A DNA stretch of 13,388 nucleotides, from contig PADE01000255.1 in the NCBI GenBank assembly GCA_002702965.1, positions 4,921-18,308 of the forward strand. Direction: 5' to 3'. The notes beneath the pieces are model-generated. The model had not been told where the DNA came from and did not search any database. It was given only the letters and a program-made list of their open reading frames with translations. The stretch comes from Planctomycetaceae bacterium. Its GTDB lineage: Bacteria > Planctomycetota > Planctomycetia > Pirellulales > Pirellulaceae. The first letter of the stretch is position 1, and each line of letters begins with the position of its first letter. A program made the position numbers and the translations under genes. Positions 7,848-13,388 of this stretch are shown here, piece after piece.

Positions 7848-9248
7848 CTACTCCTTGGGCCCACCCGTGGGCGCCGGGACGTCCCCTTCGGGATGGAGGA
7901 ATTTGCTGTAAGAGTCGGGTTCCACCAGGCCCTCGGTCTGGTAGACGATCTTGAATTGACCGTCGGCCAGAATCTCACCGATGTAGACCGGCTTGTGGGT
8001 GTGTTGGTTGGTGGCGTGCATGTTCTTGGCACCCCCGGGGGCGTCAAATTCAAGACCGTACACTGCCTCCCGAACCTTATCGACCGCGAAACTACCGGCC
8101 GTTTCGGCCGCCGCCTTCCAGACGTAGACACCGAAGTAAGCCGCCTCGATGGGATCGTCCGTTACGCGGGCGGCGCCACCGGGCAAATTGTTGGCTTCGC
8201 AGTACTTCTTGAAGTTGGCCACAAACGTCTGGTTGCTCGGCAAATCGATGCTCTGGAAATAATTCCAGGCCGCCAGGTGTCCCACCAGCGGGGGAACGTC
8301 CATCGCCCGCAGCTCATCTTCGGCGACCGAAAAGGCCATCACCGGACAATCGGCGGAGGTCAGACCCTGATTGGCGAATTCCTTGTAGAAGGGCACATTG
8401 CTGTCACCGTTGATGGTCGACAGCACACAGGCGTCGCCGCTGGCAGCGAAGGCTTTAATCTTGCCCACGATCGTTTGATAGTCCTGGTGGTGGAAGGGTG
8501 TGTACTCCTCGATGATGTTCTCATCCGCCACGCCCTTGCTCTTCAGGAACGCCTTGAGGACCTTGTTGGCGGTCCGCGGGAAGACGTAATCGGTCCCCAG
8601 CAGATAAAATTTCTTGTACTCGCCACCGTCTTCGCTCATCAGGTACTCGGCGGCCGGAATCAGCTGCTGATTCGGCGACGCACCCGTGTAAAAGACGTTC
8701 AGCGACTGTTCTTCACCCTCGTACTGGACCGGGTAAAACAGCAGGGCGTTCTGTTCCTCAAACACCGGTAAGACCGACTTCCGGCTAACCGAGGTCCAGC
8801 AGCCAAAGGTGACGGCAACGTCGTCGGTGGTGATCAGCTGTTGCGCCTTTTCGGCGAACAAGTCCCAGTCGCTGGCCGGATCGACGACTACCGCTTCGAC
8901 CTGTTTGCCAAGGACGCCGCCAGCCGCGTTGATCTCCTCGATCGCCATCAGCACGACATCCCGCAAAGACGTTTCCGAAATCGCCATCGTGCCAGAAAGC
9001 GAATGCAGAACGCCAACTTTCACTGTCTCGCCGCTGGGCGCATCGGCTGTGCTCGAAGACCCGCCGCTCTCCGTCGCAGGCGCCGCCGATGTGCTTTCGG
9101 GCGCCGTCGTTGCGCCGCCGGTACCTTCCGTGGTGGGGGCCGCCTCACCACCCGATTCCGAACCGGTGGTCGACGTTCCGCCGCATCCCACAGCCACGAC
9201 AGCCGCGAACAGCGCCAAACAGGGCAATACCATCCACTTCCTTTTCAT
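7848..9248 (-). CDS. urtA: Urea ABC transporter substrate-binding lipoprotein UrtA
   Basis: This extracytoplasmic receptor captures urea and hands it to UrtBC. It has 466 residues. Residues 1-22 are a lipoprotein signal (MKRK, hydrophobic core, lipobox AVGC with Cys22 as the lipidated residue). A Ser/Thr/Gly/Ala/Glu-rich flexible linker runs to about residue 70. The binding domain follows with KVGVLHSLSGTMAISETSL, EINAAGGVLGKQVEAVVVDP, FGCWTSVSRKSVLPVFEE, LFYPVQYEGEEQS, FYTGASPNQQ and LLGTDYVFPRTANKVLK, a close match to UrtA/FmdD-type binding proteins. The frame runs upstream to 9404, but the ATG at 9248 starts the lipoprotein signal directly and has AAGGCGG about 7 nt before it. It is the first gene of the operon, 81 nt below the predicted transcription start of a sigma-54 promoter, and a hairpin follows its stop codon. 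Confidence 0.96.
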   Translation of the reverse strand: MKRKWMVLPCLALFAAVVAVGCGGTSTTGSESGGEAAPTTEGTGGATTAPESTSAAPATESGGSSSTADAPSGETVKVGVLHSLSGTMAISETSLRDVVLMAIEEINAAGGVLGKQVEAVVVDPASDWDLFAEKAQQLITTDDVAVTFGCWTSVSRKSVLPVFEEQNALLFYPVQYEGEEQSLNVFYTGASPNQQLIPAAEYLMSEDGGEYKKFYLLGTDYVFPRTANKVLKAFLKSKGVADENIIEEYTPFHHQDYQTIVGKIKAFAASGDACVLSTINGDSNVPFYKEFANQGLTSADCPVMAFSVAEDELRAMDVPPLVGHLAAWNYFQSIDLPSNQTFVANFKKYCEANNLPGGAARVTDDPIEAAYFGVYVWKAAAETAGSFAVDKVREAVYGLEFDAPGGAKNMHATNQHTHKPVYIGEILADGQFKIVYQTEGLVEPDSYSKFLHPEGDVPAPTGGPKE

Positions 9249-9338
9249 CTCCAAACCGCCTTTCTTCCTGGACAGGGGGGAATCTGCGCGCCACGTTCGG
9301 CGCGACACCGAGGGATCAACGACACGCCAAAACGTGTA

Positions 9339-9356
9339 TTGCAAAACACGTGCCAA
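9339..9356 (-). promoter_or_regulatory. Sigma-54 (RpoN) promoter of the urt-ure operon
   Basis: Read on the minus strand, positions 9356-9339 are TTGGCACGTGTTTTGCAA. This matches the sigma-54 consensus YTGGCACG-N4-TTGCW at every conserved position, with the required 10 bases between the -24 GG and the -12 GC. Transcription would start near 9329 and leave an untranslated leader of about 81 nt before the urtA ATG. Sigma-54 promoters need an AAA+ activator, and NtrC is the usual one for urea and other nitrogen-scavenging genes. I found no canonical NtrC palindrome upstream, so the activator is unknown. Confidence 0.8.
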
Positions 9357-9404
9357 TCCCCTCGCCGGCAGGTGGTGAAGCCCGTTTATCGGCTGTCGCT
9401 GCAT

Positions 9405-9450
9405 GAATAGCGCGCTAAAAAAAGAACCCCGTACTCCGGTCGAATAGCGC
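9405..9450 (-). promoter_or_regulatory. Candidate activator-binding repeats upstream of the sigma-54 promoter
   Basis: The 9-mer GAATAGCGC (plus-strand reading) occurs at 9405-9413 and again at 9442-9450, 37 bp apart. The first copy overlaps the perfect 10-bp palindrome TAGCGCGCTA (9408-9417). Relative to the predicted start near 9329 they lie at roughly -76 to -121, where enhancer-binding proteins of sigma-54 promoters commonly sit. The sequence does not resemble the E. coli NtrC site. The binding role is a guess from position and repetition. Confidence 0.3.
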
Positions 9451-9533
9451 CTGCCCGTCTCGCTAGCACTGCTGCGCGACTTCTATGCAATTCGAGCGCC
9501 GCTCGGAACCCTGGACGAGACCGCGGCGCGCAT

Positions 9534-9566
9534 AAAAAGAGGGCGACCCACGGGGCCGCCCTCTCT
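9534..9566 (-). terminator. Intrinsic terminator of the porin gene
   Basis: The arms AGAGGGCG (9538-9545) and CGCCCTCT (9557-9564) form a perfect 8-bp GC-rich stem with an 11-nt loop that can add a short CCC/GGG pairing. On the minus strand the stem is followed directly by TTTTTATG. It ends about 60 nt after the porin stop codon, so it should separate porin transcription from the urtA promoter just downstream. The plus-strand reading has no U-run and would not terminate. Confidence 0.85.
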
Positions 9567-9596
9567 GTTCGCTAAATCGACGTCAGGATCCGATGC

Positions 9597-10916
9597 TTAG
9601 AACTGCAATTGTGTTCCGAGCGTGAACGTGTCGGTGTTCTCGGTCCCATCGTGACTGTCGTACACCGACCAGACCGCGGAGATGCGGGCGTTGTGGCCTT
9701 GCATGATGTAGTTCAGCTGGAAGTCGGTCTGGTTATCCTGACCGGAAGTAAACGACGCGCTGTTGTACTCCATGTAGCGGGTCATGAACTGCAGCTTGCC
9801 CTCGAGCGACATGACGTTCATCGCGTTGGGGAACAGGTAGCTGCCGAGGATGAAGTAGCCGTCGCCCGTTCGCGGACGTCCGGTGGCGATCAAGACTTCA
9901 TTGTCATCATCATCGACACCGTTGTGGTCGTCGTTGTCGTAGTAGGCACCCTCAACCGTCATCACGCCGCCGTTGTTGAGCGGTCGCTCAAACAGACCGT
10001 CAATACTCCAACTGGTGGAGTCCTGGAACAGCCCAGCTGTGTCCGCGTCTTCCAGAGCGTTATGGCGATGCATGAAAGCCACGCCCACGGCGAGAATCTC
10101 TTTTTCGCCATAGTAGGTGCTGGCGTTGTAGTAACCAGGCTCGGGATCGAGCAGGTTGAGCGTCAAACGACCGGTCAACATCAGGTTGTCGGTGTCCGCG
10201 TTTCCAACGCGAAACGCGCTGCCATTGTGGTCGCCTTCGAAAGCACCCACCTGCCACTTAAACGCGCCTTCGCCGTATTGGCCAAACAACGCCGCCCCGT
10301 CATCGCGGCCCTGGAAGATGTTCGGATACCCGAACTGCACCCAGGGGAAATTCCAGGCGTTGAGATAAAACGGGCCGTCTAGGTTGGAGCGATCACTGGG
10401 GGGCAGGAAGCGGCCTGTCCACAAGGAGATATGATCGGTTAACTGGAACTTGGCGATCAGGTCCAGCACTCGGACGCTGGCACCCTCGTCGGTTCCATCC
10501 AGGTTGAACCCCTGGGCGTTGTCGATGTCGGTGTTGAACTCGAAACCGATCCGCTCGTGGCCCTGGCCATTGAGGTAGATACGACCGTTATTGAGCGTGA
10601 AATCTTGGGCGGTCCCACCGTTGACGCTTCCGCCTTCGACCGCGTTGTAGCTGGTCCGCAGCCCGGCACCGATGGTCAACGAGGTGTTGGCACCCCAGTC
10701 GAACTTCATTTTGCCAGCGCCCTTGTTATCGCAACTCGCGTCGGCTTTGGCTTTGTCCCCCTTGGACTTCTGAGCGGCCGACTTCTGCACCAAGTCGCTC
10801 AGCGTGAAGCTGGCCGACTCGACGGGGGTAGAAATCAGCTCGTCCGCACGAACCGCACTCCCAAATCCCACGATTCCGAGACCGAGCGCTAACGCTCTTA
10901 CAAAGTTGATCTTCAC
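9597..10916 (-). CDS. Outer-membrane beta-barrel porin, possibly for urea uptake
   Basis: This is a 439-residue exported protein. Residues 1-24 are a signal peptide (MKINFVRALALGLGIVGFGSAVRA, cut before DELIS). A Lys/Ala/Asp-rich segment follows, then alternating amphipathic beta strands with aromatic girdle residues (SLWTGRFLPPSDRSN, YLNAWNFPWVQFGYPNIFQGRD, DGYFILGSYLF), and the chain ends in Phe (FTLGTQLQF), the outer-membrane insertion signature. It resembles phosphate-selective porin O/P-type barrels, but I cannot name its substrate. A loop near plus-strand 9899-9945 is very Asp-rich (NDDHNGVDDDDNE) and might bind cations. The GTG start is decided by AAGGAG 6 nt upstream and by the signal peptide; the frame stays open to 11084 but that extension is not signal-like. 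Its place between urtA and ureF suggests urea or nickel passage, which is inference. Confidence 0.85.
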   Translation of the reverse strand: MKINFVRALALGLGIVGFGSAVRADELISTPVESASFTLSDLVQKSAAQKSKGDKAKADASCDNKGAGKMKFDWGANTSLTIGAGLRTSYNAVEGGSVNGGTAQDFTLNNGRIYLNGQGHERIGFEFNTDIDNAQGFNLDGTDEGASVRVLDLIAKFQLTDHISLWTGRFLPPSDRSNLDGPFYLNAWNFPWVQFGYPNIFQGRDDGAALFGQYGEGAFKWQVGAFEGDHNGSAFRVGNADTDNLMLTGRLTLNLLDPEPGYYNASTYYGEKEILAVGVAFMHRHNALEDADTAGLFQDSTSWSIDGLFERPLNNGGVMTVEGAYYDNDDHNGVDDDDNEVLIATGRPRTGDGYFILGSYLFPNAMNVMSLEGKLQFMTRYMEYNSASFTSGQDNQTDFQLNYIMQGHNARISAVWSVYDSHDGTENTDTFTLGTQLQF

Positions 10917-10922
10917 TTCCGG

Positions 10923-10928
10923 CTCCTT
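10923..10928 (-). promoter_or_regulatory. Ribosome binding site that fixes the GTG start of the porin
   Basis: AAGGAG lies exactly 6 nt before the GTG at 10916 on the minus strand. It is among the strongest Shine-Dalgarno matches in the window and rules out the longer upstream reading of the porin frame. Confidence 0.85.
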
Positions 10929-11204
10929 AATCACCCACGGAACTATAGTTTTTGACGAATCTACGCCGGGAACCTTCCCGTCCGCACGACCTGCCGCCAG
11001 GCGGACCTGCATCCGAGGTTCAGGACGACGCAAAGTCGGCGCGCTGCGGCCCGCCCTTCCCGGTGATCGCATCCGATCCATCAATGAGCATCGGGAGACC
11101 AGACCGGCAAAGATGACCTATTTTTTAACCCACCTCCCCCAATTTCCGCGGTTTTCCTGTTAAGTTATGCTGTTCCTATGCAAAATGTGACTTGTCTGGT
11201 CCCT

Positions 11205-11252
11205 GCCAGCGGCCCGGGAAATCAAGCAGCCAGCGGCCCGGGAAATCAAGCA
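11205..11252 (+). repeat. Perfect 24-bp tandem duplication in the ureF leader
   Basis: Two exact copies of a 24-bp unit abut at 11205-11228 and 11229-11252. Each contains AGCGGCCCGGGAAATCAAGC with the palindrome CCCGGG. The second copy extends 2 bases into the next flank. The duplication keeps the upstream reading frame open, coding RPGKSSSQ twice, but the preferred ureF start lies downstream, so it is more likely leader or operator DNA. Confidence 0.9.
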
Positions 11253-11275
11253 GCGATCGCCATTCGACATCGCTG
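11251..11275. repeat. Inverted repeat CAGCGAT-N11-ATCGCTG ahead of ureF
   Basis: CAGCGAT (11251-11257) and ATCGCTG (11269-11275) are perfect 7-bp inverted repeats around 11 nt. They sit 40 nt before the ureF TTG and directly after the tandem duplication. They could be a two-half-site operator or a small leader hairpin. Confidence 0.45.
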
Positions 11276-11301
11276 TCTGGAGCGACGCAAACCGATTGGC
11301 C

Positions 11302-11308
11302 GGAGAGG
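11302..11308 (+). promoter_or_regulatory. Ribosome binding site that fixes the TTG start of ureF
   Basis: GGAGAGG (11302-11308, continuing GG) precedes TTG at 11315 by 6 nt. The TTG begins SDTIDTWLTLQLADSAFP, the normal N-terminus of UreF, so this site is preferred over the TTG at 11192, which would add 41 residues of repetitive, non-family sequence. Confidence 0.8.
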
Positions 11309-11314
11309 GGCAGC

Positions 11315-11986
11315 TTGAGCGACACCATCGACACCTGGCTGACCCTGCAGCTGGCCGATTCAGCGTTTCCCTGTGGTGGTTTTGCCCACAGTGGCGGGCT
11401 GGAGGCCGCGGTCGCCTGGGGTGAGGTCCGGGATGACCAGCAACTGCTTGAGTTTACGCGGGTCTCGCTGCAGCAGGTGGCCGCCGGGCCCCTGCCTCTG
11501 GTGCGGGCCAGCCACCGCAGCCGTTCCATCTGTGCAGCCGACGAGTGGTGCGACGCGTTCCTCAGCAACCACGTTGCCAATCGCGCCAGTCGCCTTCAGG
11601 GAACCGCATTTCTGGCGACCGCCGCCAGCGTGTTCCCGATCGCGGAGTTGGCCTCGCTCCAACAGCAGCGCCGCAGCGAACGGTGGCCGGGACACCTCAG
11701 CCCGGTATTCGGTGCGGTCACCGCGCTGCTCGGTCTGCCGGGCGACCGGGCCGCTCGACTGTTCCTGTTCAGCGCGCTGCGCAGCCTGATTTCCGCCGCT
11801 GTGCGTCTGAACGTCGTCGGTCCCCTGCAGGGGCAGGCGATTCAGTACCATCTGGCTCCCGAGGCAGAACAGGCACTCCTCCAAACCGCCGACCGGCTAC
11901 CACAAGACATCTGTCAAACGGCCCCGCTGATTGACATTTTCCAGGGCACCCACGATCGTATTTACTCCAAGCTCTTCCAGAGTTAG
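11315..11986 (+). CDS. ureF: Urease accessory protein UreF
   Basis: UreF is part of the UreD-UreF-UreG complex that activates apo-urease. It recruits UreG and gates nickel transfer. The 223-residue product matches the usual UreF length. Landmarks are WLTLQLADSAFPCGGFAHSGGLEAA at the N-terminus, the central helical region, HLSPVFGAVTALLGLP, and SALRSLISAAVRLNVVGPLQGQ near the C-terminus. It starts with TTG at 11315, supported by the GGAGAGG site and by family alignment; a longer reading from 11192 would run through the tandem duplication. It is divergent from the porin gene and lies 33 nt before ureG, so the two are probably co-transcribed. It is separated from ureD by the whole urt operon and the porin. 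Confidence 0.94.
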   Translation: MSDTIDTWLTLQLADSAFPCGGFAHSGGLEAAVAWGEVRDDQQLLEFTRVSLQQVAAGPLPLVRASHRSRSICAADEWCDAFLSNHVANRASRLQGTAFLATAASVFPIAELASLQQQRRSERWPGHLSPVFGAVTALLGLPGDRAARLFLFSALRSLISAAVRLNVVGPLQGQAIQYHLAPEAEQALLQTADRLPQDICQTAPLIDIFQGTHDRIYSKLFQS

Positions 11987-12019
11987 CGGCGAAGTCGATC
12001 TGCAAAAGGAAATCCAGTT

Positions 12020-12724
12020 ATGCACGAAACGGGGCACGACCATCACACGCACGATCACGAGAGCTGGGACCATCCGGGGGACTTCTCTGGCCGTGAGTTG
12101 CCCCTCCGCACTCGCGACTTTCAACAGCGGGCCTTTACGGTAGGCGTCGGGGGCCCCGTCGGCACCGGTAAAACGGCACTCGTGCTGGCGCTCTGCAAGG
12201 CGCTGCGCGATTCCTGCAACCTGGCGGTCGTGACCAATGACATCTTCACCCGCGAGGACGCCGAGTTTCTGGTACGCCATGAAGCGCTGCCCAAGGAACG
12301 GATTCGGGCTGTGGAAACCGGCGGCTGCCCACACGCGGCCATCCGCGAGGATATCTCGGCAAACCTGCTTCAACTCGAAGCGCTAACCGAGGAATTTCAG
12401 CCCCGTCTGCTACTGCTGGAATCCGGGGGAGACAACTTGGCAGCCGACTTCAGCCGTGAATTGGCCGATTTCACCATTTACGTGATCGACGTCTCGGGAG
12501 GGGACAAGATCCCCCGCAAAGGCGGTCCGGGTGTCACCCAATCGGACCTGTTGGTGATCAACAAGACCGATCTGGCCGCAGCGGTCGGTGCCGACCTGGG
12601 GGTAATGGAACGCGACAGCGCCAAGATGCGCGGCAGCGGCCCGACCGTGTTTGCCCAAATCAAACATGGGAAGGGTGTCGACACGATCGCCGAACACGTG
12701 CTGGGAGCGATCGTCAGCAACTGA
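12020..12724 (+). CDS. ureG: Urease accessory GTPase UreG with histidine-rich N-terminus
   Basis: UreG is the SIMIBI-class GTPase that binds nickel and, on GTP hydrolysis, passes it to urease through UreF and UreD. It has 234 residues: P-loop GPVGTGKT at 45-52, the nickel-binding CPH motif at 103-105, ESGGDN at 134-139 and the guanine-specificity motif NKTD at 181-184. The N-terminal tail has seven histidines in the first 18 residues (MHETGHDHHTHDHESWDH), a nickel-buffering extension seen in some UreG and HypB proteins. The ATG at 12020 follows AAGGA at a spacing of 9 nt. The gene follows ureF after 33 nt. No ureE is visible, so this tail may take over part of its nickel-delivery job, which is inference. 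Confidence 0.97.
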   Translation: MHETGHDHHTHDHESWDHPGDFSGRELPLRTRDFQQRAFTVGVGGPVGTGKTALVLALCKALRDSCNLAVVTNDIFTREDAEFLVRHEALPKERIRAVETGGCPHAAIREDISANLLQLEALTEEFQPRLLLLESGGDNLAADFSRELADFTIYVIDVSGGDKIPRKGGPGVTQSDLLVINKTDLAAAVGADLGVMERDSAKMRGSGPTVFAQIKHGKGVDTIAEHVLGAIVSN

Positions 12725-12785
12725 CGGCAGCACGCTGCCAGCGCTGCCAAATCGACTCCGTTCACAGCGCCCCGCGCGGCACGGT

Positions 12786-13388
12786 TCACTCGCCCCGCAT
12801 CTGCCACACAATCGTACAGCCGGGCAACCTCCCCTGGATACGACGCTTACTCAGCTGTCCCGGGCTGAGGACCAACGTCGTCAGATGGGGTAACGCGGTC
12901 AGGCTGAGCAAACCGTTGACCGTCACCCGCGTGTCGCGCAGGTCGAGGAGTCGCAAATGCACCAATCGAGCGACCTGCTGCAGACCGCGATCGGTAATCG
13001 GCGACCCCTGCAGATCGAGTTCGGTCAGCCGCTTCAGGCGCACCAGCGCTCTGCATCCCTCGCCACTGACCTGTGCATCGTGGACGTGCAGGATTTGCAG
13101 CGCCGGCAAGCGCGCCACATTTTTTAGGTCGTCGTCGTAGATATTTTCGCGCAGCTCCAGCTCCACATACTGACCGTTGTCGTTCTTGCGGGCCCTGGCC
13201 TGCAACCCTTCGAGTTCGTCTAAGGCGATCTCGTAGAGAGTCCTCACCTGCGGACCGCCGAAACCGATCCCCTCCTCTCGGGCACCCGTCCCCTCTGGCG
13301 ATGACCCGGCTACCGACCCCTGCTGACGGTCGGTGGACTGCTCGGCGGTGGCGTCTTGGAGCTCTTGTGCGGTGTCGCCGAACAGCAA
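12786..13388 (-). CDS. Leucine-rich-repeat protein, C-terminal part only
   Basis: The reading frame enters from the right edge and ends at 12786, giving about 200 residues. The true start is not in the window. The visible N-terminal part is low-complexity and polar (about residues 10-45), followed by a short helical segment. Then come three to four leucine-rich repeats of about 23-25 residues (LPALQILHVHDAQVSGEG, LKRLTELDLQGSPITDRG, LVHLRLLDLRDTRVTVNG, LPHLTTLVLSPGQLS) and the ending LPGCTIVW. Repeats of this type with an LPxC ending are abundant in planctomycetes, usually with unknown function and often as protein-binding modules. It converges on ureG with a 61-bp gap and no obvious link to urea metabolism. 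Confidence 0.8.
   Translation of the reverse strand: MLFGDTAQELQDATAEQSTDRQQGSVAGSSPEGTGAREEGIGFGGPQVRTLYEIALDELEGLQARARKNDNGQYVELELRENIYDDDLKNVARLPALQILHVHDAQVSGEGCRALVRLKRLTELDLQGSPITDRGLQQVARLVHLRLLDLRDTRVTVNGLLSLTALPHLTTLVLSPGQLSKRRIQGRLPGCTIVWQMRGE

Larger units (their letters stand above)
10917..11314. other. Divergent intergenic region between porin and ureF
   Basis: This stretch of about 400 bp has no convincing gene. It must hold the promoters of the leftward porin gene and the rightward ureF-ureG pair. On the porin side, TATAGT (10947-10942, minus strand) lies inside the palindrome AACTATAGTT and could be a -10 box, but no good -35 is visible. On the ureF side an AT-rich segment (about 11110-11190) contains TATGCT at 11166, also without a clear -35. 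No sigma-54 GG-N10-GC site with TTGC was found in either direction. The right part carries a 24-bp tandem duplication and a 7-bp inverted repeat, listed separately. Confidence 0.6.

Noticed and set aside
7893..8771. Plus-strand open frame of about 290 codons inside urtA
   Set aside because: It is antisense to a clear UrtA, has no ribosome binding site of note and no recognisable domain.
9360..9533. Classical NtrC palindrome (GCAC-type) or NtcA site GTA-N8-TAC upstream of urtA
   Set aside because: I looked on both strands and found no acceptable match.
9609..10382. Plus-strand open frame of about 257 codons inside the porin gene
   Set aside because: It is antisense to the porin. Its Val-rich run is the complement of the Asp-rich porin loop.
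11253..11260. GCGATCGC palindrome resembling the cyanobacterial HIP1 element
   Set aside because: It is a single occurrence within an inverted repeat. HIP1 is meaningful only when highly abundant.
11192..11314. Longer UreF reading from the TTG at 11192
   Set aside because: It adds 41 residues made largely of the tandem repeat and not found in UreF proteins. The GGAGAGG site and family N-terminus support 11315.
12726..12739. GGCAGC-AC-GCTGCC inverted repeat after ureG as a terminator
   Set aside because: The loop is too small for the full stem and no U-run follows on either strand.
1..13388. CRISPR array, tRNA or rRNA genes, insertion sequences, phage genes
   Set aside because: I saw no spaced repeats, cloverleaf-like segments, transposase or integrase motifs or terminal inverted repeats in the window.

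Overview
The window is a urea-scavenging and urease locus from a GC-rich bacterium (GC judged by eye at about 60 %). Planctomycetota is the best guess: the right edge carries a leucine-rich-repeat protein with an LPGC-type ending that is common in that phylum, the urease gamma and beta subunits are fused, and the cell has an outer membrane (a signal-peptide-bearing beta-barrel porin). The phylum assignment is inference and no rRNA is present to confirm it.

Most of the window is one long minus-strand gene train, read right to left: urtA (urea-binding lipoprotein), urtB and urtC (permeases), urtD and urtE (ATPases), ureD (urease chaperone), a fused ureA-ureB gene (gamma/beta subunit) and ureC (catalytic alpha subunit), which runs off the left edge after 407 codons. 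A near-perfect sigma-54 promoter (TGGCACG-N4-TTGC, with exact GG-N10-GC spacing) lies 81 nt upstream of the urtA start. A large 12-bp-arm hairpin and a possible secondary promoter sit in the 203-bp gap between urtA and urtB. From urtB onward the gaps are short or overlapping, and I see no terminator.

Upstream of urtA, also on the minus strand, is an independent outer-membrane porin gene with a GTG start, a strong Shine-Dalgarno sequence and its own intrinsic terminator. A divergent intergenic region of about 400 bp separates it from a plus-strand pair, ureF-ureG, the remaining urease maturation factors. UreG has a histidine-rich N-terminus and no ureE is visible in the window. The right end holds the 3' part of a convergent leucine-rich-repeat gene unrelated to urea.

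Functionally, the porin may let solutes (possibly urea) across the outer membrane. UrtA captures urea and UrtBCDE imports it at the cost of ATP. UreAB and UreC hydrolyse it to ammonia and carbamate, and UreD, UreF and UreG load nickel into the urease active site. The sigma-54 promoter suggests that the import-plus-urease operon is switched on by nitrogen limitation. The parts are recognisable families; the less ordinary features are the arrangement, the regulatory sites, the porin and the repeats in the ureF leader. I do not see evidence for a wholly new system.
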